Below, in pieces: positions 8,928 through 17,189 of a stretch of DNA of 18,031 nt (positions within the stretch are counted from its first letter, which is position 1; each line of letters opens with the position of its first letter). The notes beneath the pieces are model-generated. The model searched no databases and was not told where the DNA came from. It saw nothing but the letters and a program-made list of their open reading frames with translations. Origin of the DNA: Discostella pseudostelligera (Eukaryota > Bacillariophyta > Thalassiosirophyceae > Thalassiosirales > Thalassiosiraceae); NCBI GenBank assembly GCA_036940085.1, contig JALLBK010000473.1, forward strand, positions 1-18,031, given 5' to 3'. Position numbers and translations under genes: made by a program.

Positions 8928-9259
8928 TGATTGGTATCGAGAAAAATCCGCATAGTCGTGGTACCATAGTGTTTTGATTGTACAATGCAATAGTGAAGTG
9001 TCGGCGAAGTGCGAGATTGACATTATTGCGACCAAAAAGTAGGTTGACCATTGTTGCGACCAAAGAGTAGTTAAGCATTAGAGAATACGGCAACACATCA
9101 TATTATGGAATCACTACCTGAATGTTTCTCTGTTTCAACTCCAAACGCCATCTTGCCTCCGCATCATCATCAGTGTGTTGCTCTGGCCCATTCATAACCG
9201 ATTTTATGGTGCGGTATTATGTATTATGCGGTGCCTCGTGTAGTAATAAACCCGAGAGA
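8928..9259. other. Convergent 3' intergenic region
   Basis: A 332-bp gap between the RRM gene (+) and the repeat-protein gene (-) that should contain both 3' UTRs. The only structure noted is a tandem imperfect repeat at 9017-9070. No gene or RNA was recognised. Confidence 0.55.
9017..9070 (+). repeat. Tandem imperfect repeat of about 27 bp, two copies
   Basis: Copy one (9017-9042) and copy two (9044-9070) share ttga, ttgcgaccaaa and gtag, with a few substitutions and one indel. It lies just past the RRM-gene stop, probably in its 3' UTR. Confidence 0.6.
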
Positions 9260-11540
9260 TCATTTCATCATCTCCACCGTTGGGATACTGCCCGGTGTAA
9301 CGACCATCACATGATTGAAATTTTCAGGTATGGCATAAATCTTCCCATCTCTGCCAACAAATCCACCTTGCCACTTATCATCGATGTTTTTCTGGGATGT
9401 ATCATCATCTATCGGTATGTCGACGTAGTCAATACTCAAGTACGATGAAGGCGGTGCGGTTGGATCCGTATTAACGCGCAAAACGCAATTCATATTCGCC
9501 GGTACTGCATAGAAACATTTATCGATCGAGCTCAACACGCCACCTTGCCATTTGTTGATAGTACTAGGGACATTTCCAAATGTTGATGCTTCATTTTTTA
9601 TTGGGTCGATCCTAAGTATTGTTGTTGCGTCGCTGGGCATGCCGTATATGCAACCATCGGCACCGTAACTTCCACCCACTAGTAATCATTGGTGTTTGAT
9701 AAATTCGTCGATTGTCCAAAGTGGAGAATGTAGTTCCGGAGAGTAAATGCATGGATGAGTTTGAACGTATGACCAATAGAAGAGATATGACAGAACAGTG
9801 AGAGAAATGGTGTTTCAACGGTGTAATGACATGAATGATAACATCACTTACGCCATTTGTATCGCAAATCAGGAGAGTCCGTGTCATTCTCATGCCGATG
9901 GATGGGTATGGTACTCACTCGCCATGATGACAATGATTCGGATTCCTCGTCAACTACTCTCGCTCCGTCATTATCATCATCGTTCTCCTTCTTCTCGTCG
10001 ATTCTATGCCGTCGATCAACATTCGTATCAATACAAAGAACTTCATTCGAATGCGCCGGAAATGCATAAATGACACCGGTAGATTTTGCCAAAAGTCCTC
10101 CATGCCATTTGTATCTTCCGTATGGGAAATTTCCAAGCACTTGGACGGTATCGGTTCTAGGATCGATGCGCAAAACGCCAGTGGCGGTGTAGGGAGGAGC
10201 GTAGATGCATCCGTCTACGCCCAATATTCCACCTGTGTCGGTGATATGTTAATAGGCGGTTGGGTGCAATGTGCAATTGTGCATTTGCGCATTGAGTGAG
10301 AAGGTGAGAGAATTGTAGTTGCACTGTACATTGATAAATTTCACTAGCTTGCTCAATACTTACCATACCACTTGTTCTGTCCCTGGACGAACTTTGGTCC
10401 AATCTCCTCGACTCGATCGGTACCATCCAGATATACCTTTAGGACATGCTCGGCATTGCTTGGTGGACAGTATATGGCAGGAGGTGATGATGAGTTGGAA
10501 GCTGAATCACCGCCATTACCGATGGCACCACCGTGCCACATCCAACGTGCTCGATTCACAACCTCATCGCCATTATCATGCACGTCTTCCTCGTTCTCCA
10601 CGTTCCTCACTTGCTTATCCTCAATACTGTCTGCACCACAACTTTCATAATACGATGAATCATGCGGCAAGGGCAAGATACGCACCACCTCCCGTTTCTG
10701 CAAGGTCCCACCGTCATCATCAAGAGCAACAGCGGCAGTATCCACATCCTTCAGATTTACCTTCAATACACCCCCAGTATGCCAGGATGGTATACCATAC
10801 AGACAATCGTTGTAGACTAATCCACGTAACCATTTGAATGGACCATGAATATATGCTTTTGGTGGTAGTGGAATGGTGGATATTCGTGCTGTGTTTGTTG
10901 TTGTTGCGTCTGCTGCTGATTCTTCTCCTTCGGCTACTTCAACTCTTTCATCATCAACTTGCAACGATGACAATGCACAATGTACTGACGAAGGTACTGA
11001 CGGTGGTGGAGGTGGTTCAATACAAATAATCTCCTCGGCATGAGAAGGAATACCATATATCTTTCCTGTGATTGGATCGACGGCCCCCCCTAACCATTTG
11101 TGTTCTTTCCCCTCACCCAAGATGGCTCTGCGTTTCTCAATACGTGATTTCCAACGGAGAAGTGCTGCATTTTTCTTTGAACGTTTGCGCTCTCTTCTGC
11201 TGCCGACAGGAATGTTACTACTATTGTTGTTGTTGCTATTGTTGTCGGACATTGCAGATGACATGGGTGACATCGTCTCGGCGGTCGCAGACGTCCCGCA
11301 ATCATTCGTTCGGGCTTTCATCATCGTCGCCGTCGATATTGTTGCCCGCTGTAAATATTGGGTGCGGCTTTGCAAAATAAATGCCGATGAGTGTCGCACG
11401 CGTCGATGCAGATCTCGTCGTCCGGTCAAGGTAGAAGTTATAGGTGACGACGAATGTATGACGAAAGATAAAGCGGATGCTCCGACGAGAGTGATGAAAG
11501 AACAAACCAGAAAGACAGTGCTGGATGAAGGATTAATCAT
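9260..11540 (-). CDS. Eight-repeat KW-GG/IY-P protein, probable beta-propeller, three exons
   Basis: Function unknown. The exons are 11540-10364, 10232-9852 and 9678-9260, with clean GT-AG junctions, giving 658 residues. The protein has eight diverged repeats built on KW-x-GG, then G-x-IY-x2-P, then VL-x-I. They start near residues 148, 236, 335 and 390 in exon 1, with four more in exons 2 and 3 (for example KWHGG, KWLGG and two KWQGG). Repeats of this kind, each a few beta-strands long, suggest propeller blades, but no named family is asserted. The N-terminus is hydrophobic at about residues 9-29 (TVFLVCSFITLVGASALSFV), a likely signal peptide or anchor. GASA followed by a Phe nearby loosely recalls the diatom plastid ASAF motif. 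Ser/Asn/Asp-rich spacers separate the early repeats. The ATG at 11540 is the first ATG; a GTG lies further upstream. Confidence 0.85.
9679..9851 (-). other. Intron 2 of the repeat-protein gene, 173 nt
   Basis: The donor is TGGC|GTAAGT and the acceptor ATTACTAG|TGGGTGG, phase 1. Splicing rebuilds a repeat signature, KW-LGG-SYGADGCIYGMP, that neither exon contains alone. Confidence 0.9.
10233..10363 (-). other. Intron 1 of the repeat-protein gene, 131 nt
   Basis: The donor is TGGTATG|GTAAGT and the acceptor ACCGACACAG|GTGGAA, phase 1. A branch-point-like CTATTAAC lies about 20 nt before the acceptor. Splicing rebuilds KWYGG-ILGVDGCIY. Confidence 0.9.
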
Positions 11541-11811
11541 CGGGAGCGTCGACCACACGACGGTTACGACGAAGGTCGGGGCGGCGACCGTGGAGTTGTT
11601 TGATTGAATTGATGGTGATGATGGATCGCTGGTGGATGGGTGGATGGATGGACGGATTGGATGGGGCCGATGGGCCGGTGTTGGGCGAAAATGGCGGGAA
11701 GAATAGATATTGTCGCGAAAATGGCGGGAAGAGATGTGTAGTGGGAAGTTGTTAGTGCGTAGAATTTAGAATTCGCCATACACAACATCATCATACAGAC
11801 AGGGCGGAGGG
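11541..11811 (-). promoter_or_regulatory. Upstream region of the repeat-protein gene
   Basis: 5' flank of the minus-strand gene. It contains a tgga/ggat-rich microsatellite at 11632-11667 and the tandem E2F-like block at 11685-11732. No coding sequence with support was found. Confidence 0.5.
11685..11732 (-). promoter_or_regulatory. Two tandem E2F-like elements, 30-bp spacing
   Basis: The 18-mer gcgaaaatggcgggaaga occurs exactly at 11685-11702 and 11715-11732. On the gene's strand this reads TCTTCCCGCCATTTTCGC, which carries the TTCCCGCC core and a TTTTCGC half. The pair lies about 145-195 bp upstream of the repeat-protein ATG, so it is well placed as a promoter element. Confidence 0.5.
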
Positions 11812-12138
11812 CGACACGCATACAAGAATTGCGTAGAATTGCGTAGAATTACGTAGAATCACGTAGAATTGCGTAGAATTCGTGATACACATACAAGCCC
11901 ATAGATAAGGGGGCGATACACATACAAGAATTGCGTAGAATTGCGTAGAATTGCGTAGAATTTGTAATACACATACAAGCCCATAGATAAGGGGGCGATA
12001 CACATACAAGAATTGCGTAGAATTGCGTAGAGTTGCGTAGAATTGCGTAGAATTTGTAATACACATACAAGCCCATAGACAAGGGGGCGACACACATACA
12101 AGAATTGCGTAGAAATTGCGTAGAATTGCGTAGAAGTC
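11812..12138 (+). repeat. Two-level minisatellite (102/82/92-bp units of nested 10-mers)
   Basis: Large units begin at 11812, 11914, 11996 and 12088, each starting with a cgayac...catacaag motif. The first three close with acacatacaagcccataga then aaggggg, and the last is partial. Inside each unit the 10-mer aattgcgtag repeats five, three, four and three times. Unit lengths are therefore 102, 82 and 92 bp, differing by exact multiples of 10. There are no spacers of unique sequence, so this is not a CRISPR array. It lies between two divergent genes. Confidence 0.92.
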
Positions 12139-12573
12139 TTACACAACACCAGTTGCCATGGCGGGCGGGAGCCGGGAGCGAAGAAGTTGCGTCTGTGCCT
12201 TCCGAAACGCTACCAATTTGTGTTGGAAATCTCATCTTCATGGTCATGGTCTATTTTTTCCTGTGGGCGCTGGTGATGAATCCGTCCACCGTCGGTCCAC
12301 CCCCCAACCCCCAACGCCCACCTCACCGCACCAGCACCAAGCAACAAGCAACTCCAACCACCAACCACCCCCCATGGATTAATAATGGAATGTCCATGTA
12401 GAAGTATCGTGCTACCAGCTACCATCATTGTGTCATGGAGGACGCCCCGTCAATATCAGACCTAATCAAACTCTCGTATTGGGGATAATTTTTAATTTTA
12501 CTACTTGGAAAAGATAGCAGCACTTGTATAAGTTGGTGTAGGTAGATTGATAACATTGCTCTCGACAAAAAGT
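12139..12573 (+). promoter_or_regulatory. Upstream region of the CysRS gene
   Basis: About 435 bp between the minisatellite and the CysRS ATG. A strongly C-rich stretch on the plus strand lies at 12297-12319, with an AT-rich stretch near 12485-12505 just upstream of the gene. Two overlapping open frames of 74-98 codons (12105-12401 and 12158-12382) are Pro/Thr-rich through the C-tract and show no domain. They were not called. Confidence 0.5.
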
Positions 12574-14952
12574 ATGTGGCGGTGGTCATCATTGTCGCGA
12601 AGGCTGGTGATGGGTGGTGAGAGGAGCTGGACGACGATAAGAGACTCTCGCAGTGGCGTTATCAATTATGGTAGTGATGGGAGGTGTCCCTGCGGCGGTG
12701 ATGGCGGTGCTAGAAATGGTATCACGCGATGGCATGCCAGTGATAGCGATGTCAGCAACGGAGGCGGTAGTAAAGGTAGTCGAAGCGGTGGCATGCTAGT
12801 GTACGACTCCCTTTCGATGAGTCACAAGCCATTGCACCTTGTGGATGATTCCTTGACATCTTCATGCCCATCGACATCACAATTCGCTACTCGGGGTGTA
12901 GCATGGTACATTTGTGGACCAACCGTATATGATTCGGCACATGTAGGACATGGCAGGACATATGTTACCCTTGACATTATGCGGAGGGTGGCAATGCATT
13001 ATGATTCTTATGATGGGCCGGGTTTGCTGTATGTTATGAACATTACTGATGTGGATGATAAGATCATCAAACGATCGGCAATCACGACATCCCCATCATC
13101 TCAGTCATCAGAAACATCACAATCACCAGCAGCAACAACACCAAATCCAGCACCATGGGATCCTATTTCATTGGCACGATACTACGAAAGTGAATTTTGG
13201 TCCGATATGGATCAATTAAATGTTCTACGTCCCAATGTCATTTGTCGAGTTAGTGAACATGTCGAATCAACAATTGTACCATATGTTTCACAAATATTGG
13301 AGGGTGGGATGGCATATGTTATTCATGAGGATGAGGGAGAAGAAATAGAAAGTGATTCTCGTCAATCTTCGTTTGGATCTGTCTACTTTGATGTACGCGC
13401 ATTTGAATCCAAGGCCAATGGTCGGACGAGATATGGAAAATTGGCTCCCGATATCATAATATCGACTACAACCACCTCTACCTCCTCAAATGGCACATTC
13501 TTCTCTTGGGAAAAGAGTGATGGCGTCTCGGGAGAGATAATTGCCAATGGAAATGACGGTGACGACGATGATACGCCAATGGTGCAAAGGGTGAAGCGAG
13601 ATCCACGCGATTTTTGCCTGTGGAAGTATCGGCCACGACGGAGAGGCACGCCGAAGAAGCCACCTTCATCATCGACGACGACACTACCCAACAACGACGA
13701 TGCAGATAACGATGATGATATCATAGAACCGGAATCAGTATCATACAACTCACCATGGGGATCAGGGCGGCCGGGATGGCATGTCGAATGCAGCGCCATG
13801 ATACATCGACTGTCACAAGATTTTCATGATACGCACGTATTCGCCATGCATGCTGGTGGGATAGATTTGAGATTCCCACATCATACCAATGAGATTGCAC
13901 AGGCGGAGGCGCATAGTCTTACTGGTGGAGGTGGTGAACAAAGCAGTAGTGATGGAACGAATAATGACGACCGCACTAGAGAGTGGATTCCGCATTGGCT
14001 TCATACTGGTCACCTCCATGTGAAGGGGAGGAAAATGTCAAAGAGCTTGAAGAACTTCATGACCATACGTGAAATGTTACAACTCAGCAACGACCAAAAC
14101 GAAAATAGTGATGATCATAATAATGCATGGCATTCACCCTCCGACGACTTTCGTCTGTGGTGTCTTGGACTGTCGGGGTCGTATCGTGGACCGGCTACTT
14201 ACGGCAAAGACCGAATGGAGGAGGCTCAGGCGGTGCGAGAGAAGTGGGTTCGCTTTTTAATTGAGGGACAGGAATGCCTAGATAAATGGATGGAAGAATC
14301 GCGCTCATCATCATTCAATTGTGGTGGCGATCCGACGATGGCAAATAATGATATCAATGCATCATTCTCATCGACGAGACTATGGAAAGCCGAGGATTTG
14401 AGTCTGTTTCGAAGCGTCGCAAAAGCGAAAGTAAAGTGCCAATCAGCTCTCATGGAAGATCTCGACGGAGCGACCTTCGTTAGTGAACTTACGGATATAG
14501 CCGAAACTGGATTGGCATATGTCCGCCAAGCCATGCATGACGAGGAAAATCAGTCAACGAACGGATGGCCACGTCTACGACCGGAGGAACCGCTCCGATT
14601 TGTATTGGAATTCGTTCGCAGTCAACTGGACCTCGTTGGCTTCACTCCACGAACTGTAAATGCAGGGCTTGGAGTCGCGACTCCTACCAAAATTAGCCCT
14701 TCCATATTGAATGAAACAGTGGCGTTTCGAGCCGCGGTGCGATCAACTGCATTGAACGCCATCCGTCGGAAAGAGGCTGGAGGAAATTTTGATGCAATCA
14801 AGGATATACTTGGCCTGTGCGACGAACTTAGGGATAATATATTCCCGAAATACGGCGTCGAGATAATAGATGGAAAAGTTGCAGTGAAGGAGACTGGTGC
14901 TCTTGGCTCGAAAAGAGGATGGAGGCATTGCCCACCTCGCGGCTCAACCTAG
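12574..14952 (+). CDS. CARS: Cysteinyl-tRNA synthetase
   Basis: A class I aminoacyl-tRNA synthetase that charges tRNA-Cys with cysteine using ATP. It has 792 residues, longer than the 460-500 of bacterial forms. YICGPTVYD holds zinc ligand Cys114. The HIGH motif appears as HVGH (123-126), and TDVDDKII follows. GWHVECSAM holds zinc ligand Cys406, and FPHHTNE holds His436 and Glu440. KMSKS is at 487-491. The catalytic and zinc sites are complete, so it should be active. Ser/Thr/Asp-rich inserts lie near 13075-13160, 13440-13600 and 13640-13745. The N-terminus, MWRWSSLSRRLVMGGERSW, is basic and Ser-rich and may be an organelle presequence. The start is the ATG at 12574; a TTG at 12547 is upstream. 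The C-terminal tail after GVEIIDGKVAVKE looks atypical and stops two bases before a candidate LTR. Confidence 0.93.
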   Translation: MWRWSSLSRRLVMGGERSWTTIRDSRSGVINYGSDGRCPCGGDGGARNGITRWHASDSDVSNGGGSKGSRSGGMLVYDSLSMSHKPLHLVDDSLTSSCPSTSQFATRGVAWYICGPTVYDSAHVGHGRTYVTLDIMRRVAMHYDSYDGPGLLYVMNITDVDDKIIKRSAITTSPSSQSSETSQSPAATTPNPAPWDPISLARYYESEFWSDMDQLNVLRPNVICRVSEHVESTIVPYVSQILEGGMAYVIHEDEGEEIESDSRQSSFGSVYFDVRAFESKANGRTRYGKLAPDIIISTTTTSTSSNGTFFSWEKSDGVSGEIIANGNDGDDDDTPMVQRVKRDPRDFCLWKYRPRRRGTPKKPPSSSTTTLPNNDDADNDDDIIEPESVSYNSPWGSGRPGWHVECSAMIHRLSQDFHDTHVFAMHAGGIDLRFPHHTNEIAQAEAHSLTGGGGEQSSSDGTNNDDRTREWIPHWLHTGHLHVKGRKMSKSLKNFMTIREMLQLSNDQNENSDDHNNAWHSPSDDFRLWCLGLSGSYRGPATYGKDRMEEAQAVREKWVRFLIEGQECLDKWMEESRSSSFNCGGDPTMANNDINASFSSTRLWKAEDLSLFRSVAKAKVKCQSALMEDLDGATFVSELTDIAETGLAYVRQAMHDEENQSTNGWPRLRPEEPLRFVLEFVRSQLDLVGFTPRTVNAGLGVATPTKISPSILNETVAFRAAVRSTALNAIRRKEAGGNFDAIKDILGLCDELRDNIFPKYGVEIIDGKVAVKETGALGSKRGWRHCPPRGST

Positions 14953-14954
14953 GT

Positions 14955-15281
14955 TGTTGTTTACTAAATGGCCCGTTACTATTCTTTGGCCCAAGAAGTA
15001 GTAATTACTGAGTAACTTAGTAATTACTACTTCATTACTGAGTAATTGCTCTCACTAGTTGGTGAATTCCTACATACTGTACCTGAGTAATTGCTAAAAT
15101 AAATAAAGGAAACCTGTTCCTGCAGGAAATAACATCCTCTCTCTAGAGAGACAGCTTCCCATCATCCTTATCTTTTGGGAGTTCTGACTCTCCCACTAAA
15201 ACAAAAGATTTCATCTGTCCATCGTTCGGGCCCAGCTTCTGTCTGGCAGGCAGTGGGTGGCAAGTGAAAGTTGTTGCAACA
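14955..15281 (+). repeat. Candidate 5' LTR (TGTTG...CAACA, 327 bp)
   Basis: Starts TGTTG two bases after the CysRS stop and ends CAACA, giving the 5-bp terminal inverted repeat usual for LTRs. It contains a 15-bp inverted repeat, three copies of a tgagtaa motif (15009, 15039, 15084), and a TATA-like taaaataaataaag near 15095. A gag-like ATG at 15314 follows 33 nt later. No convincing tRNA primer-binding site was recognised, and another CAACA at 15292-15296 could be the true end. The 3' LTR is outside the window, so this cannot be confirmed here. Confidence 0.4.
14995..15033. repeat. 15-bp perfect inverted repeat with 9-nt loop
   Basis: Arms gaagtagtaattact (14995-15009) and agtaattactacttc (15019-15033) are exact reverse complements around gagtaactt. 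It sits just downstream of the CysRS stop, inside the candidate LTR. Confidence 0.85.
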
Positions 15282-15313
15282 GTGTGGGCGGCAACAGGAA
15301 CATGATCACCACC

Positions 15314-15364
15314 ATGGCAGATGATATCAATGCCGTGGAGGGATCAAATCCACCACCACCACCA
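15314..15364 (+). pseudogene. Possible original gag start, 17 codons then stop
   Basis: The ATG at 15314 opens MADDINAVEGSNPPPPP and meets a TAA at 15365. It lies in the same frame as the gag body at 16100-16996 and directly after the candidate LTR, so it may be the old gag N-terminus, now separated by stops and repeat expansion. Evidence is positional only. Confidence 0.3.
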
Positions 15365-15404
15365 TAAAAACATCATGCATCAATGATCTTCAACAGATGC
15401 CAGT

Positions 15405-15960
15405 ATGCACCTCTGCACATCATGCACATGCAAATGCACAAGCCCAAGTGCATGCTCAAGCACAAGCACAAGCACAAGCACCTGCACCTGCACCTGCACC
15501 TGCACCTGCATCTGCATCTGCACCTGGAGCACCTGCACCTGCACCTGCACCTGCACATGCACATCTGCACCTCTGCACCTCTGCACATCTGCACATCTGC
15601 ACATCTGCACATCTTCACCTCTTCACCTCTGCTCCTCTGCCTGCACCTCTGCATGACCTCTGCACCTGCAGCTGCACCTCTGCTGCACATGCACAATCAC
15701 CTCTCCTGAACCCTTGCAGATACTCTGAACCTCTGCACATAGTACTCTGCACCTCTGCACCTGCTCTGCATCTGCACCCCTACTCTGCACCACCTCTGCA
15801 CCTCTGCATCAGCATCTGCACCTTCTCTGCACCACCTCTGCACCTTGCATATTCTCTGCATCTCCTGCACAGTCACCTGCACAATCACCTCTGCTGAACA
15901 TCTGCACATACTTCGTCTGCACCTCAGCACCTCTATCTTTGCACTGCACCTCCTCTGCAC
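15405..15960 (+). repeat. CTGCAC-type degenerate hexamer repeat
   Basis: More than 500 bp built from variants of ctgcac, with ctgcacctctgcac and cacaagcacaag sub-blocks. The first 150 bp is the most regular (caagca then cctgca units) and the later part is increasingly irregular. In one frame it reads as Ala-Gln and Ala-Pro runs (15397-15897), which could be an expanded low-complexity gag N-terminus. On other frames it reads His-Leu or Cys-Arg runs, as expected of any such repeat. No unique gene is supported here. Confidence 0.85.
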
Positions 15961-16099
15961 CACCTAGTGGGTAGTTGTGGTACCTATCAATAGAATAATG
16001 GCTGGTCCTGGGTCTCATCCTCATTCTTCTGCTGCACTAGTAGTAGTAGCAGCTGTTATCACACCTTCTCATTAGATAGACGACCTTGGACCTTGTTAA
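15961..16099 (+). other. Disrupted segment between the repeat and the gag body
   Basis: In the gag frame this segment carries stops (TAG at 16073, TAA at 16097) and a short ATG frame from 15998. No other frame bridges it. It may be decayed gag N-terminus or untranslated leader. Confidence 0.4.
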
Positions 16100-16996
16100 G
16101 GAAACTTTCCAGCAGCACAGCGTGGGCAAAAGGAAGCAGAACACAAATCGCAAGTAACCACTTTCTTGACATGTGTTGGTGTCAGTAAAGGATTGAAAGA
16201 CCTCATTCTCAAGGCGGTGGATGAGGATTACATCTTAGAATTGCGAGCCGAAGGAAATGCATATCTAAATGTTTCACCATTGCAAATGTTGACTCACCTC
16301 CATGACCGTTGGGGAACAATGGACTTTGTGGACATAACTGCTTTGCTGGCTGAAATGGATCTCCCGTGGAATGCCGCAGAAGTACCGCAGATTTACTTCA
16401 ATCGAATGGACAAGGCGTGGAAGCAATTGTTGCGTGCTAACATTCAGGTGGATGAGCGAGCAATGATGGCCAAGGCACTCAAATCGTTCAAGGATGCAGG
16501 CGACTTTGATCCAGCAATTCGCGAATGGGAGGTCAGGCCGGCAGCAGCTCAAAGAACTTATGCCAATCTCAAGACCCTCATGAACACGGAGTTCACCAAG
16601 CTAAATTGTCAGGATGCAACCATGGCGAGAGCAACAGGGCATGCATCAGTAAACAACATTGTTGAGGGAATGGCGCAGGCAACTGAAGAGCTCGTGGCGG
16701 AACTTACCGAGCGCCAGGGCAAACAAGTCGAATCCTTGATGAAGAGCACCACCGAGGCGTTGGAAAAACTTACCGCAGCAATTCTGGCTAATAAGCCGGC
16801 CGCTTCAACCGGAGCTGCTGCAGCTGGAAACAACAAGGCAGCGAAGGCAGCGGCGTGGGCAGAGAAGAAGAGGACGGCAACTGTTTGCCCTCACTGTGAC
16901 CGCAAGCACCCAAATCGCACTCATGAACAGTGCTGGGAGCTACCAGCCAATGCAGCCAAGCGTCCCGCCGAGTGGAAATCCGTCAAGAGCACCTGA
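16100..16996 (+). pseudogene. Retrotransposon gag-like region
   Basis: An open frame of 298 codons without a good start: the first ATG is well inside, at LQMLTHLHDRWG, and a TAA precedes it at 16097. It resembles gag proteins of protist LTR elements, with LILKAVDEDYILELR, then a helical capsid-like region with MDLPWN and FNRMDKAWKQLL. Near the end a zinc-knuckle-like CPHCDRKHPNRTHEQC (16886-16933) has C-x2-C-x3-H-x4-H-x2-C spacing. It ends in TGA at 16994. The same frame then stays open to 17380 and reads an acidic linker (NYWAPLSIEEEDDEEANQ). The TGA is either a lesion or a readthrough stop. It would package element RNA in virus-like particles. Confidence 0.7.
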
Positions 16997-17189
16997 GGGT
17001 GCGAGGGGCTGTCAGTAACAACAGAGTTGCAAGTAACACGTAAAGTAAACAGCAATTGTACTTACGCTGCAAATGCAAATTACTGGGCCCCGCTCTCAAT
17101 TGAAGAGGAAGATGACGAAGAAGCAAATCAAGTATGCATCAACAACATCAGCGATGCACAAGTCCAACGAGATCTCCGATCAATGCTAA

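Noticed and set aside
11812..12138. CRISPR-like array
   Set aside because: The sequence between repeats is itself repeated, there are no unique spacers, no cas genes, and the context is eukaryotic.
11791..12247. Minus-strand open frames with repeated NSTQFYAI-like peptides
   Set aside because: They are translations of the minisatellite; unit lengths of 102, 82 and 92 bp include values that are not multiples of three, so coding selection is unlikely.
12105..12401. Small Pro-rich protein upstream of CysRS
   Set aside because: Two overlapping frames are equally open across a C-rich tract; neither has a domain.
15373..16024. Minus-strand Cys/Arg/Met-rich open frames and plus-strand His/Leu frames
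   Set aside because: All arise from the CTGCAC-type repeat, which is open in several frames on both strands.
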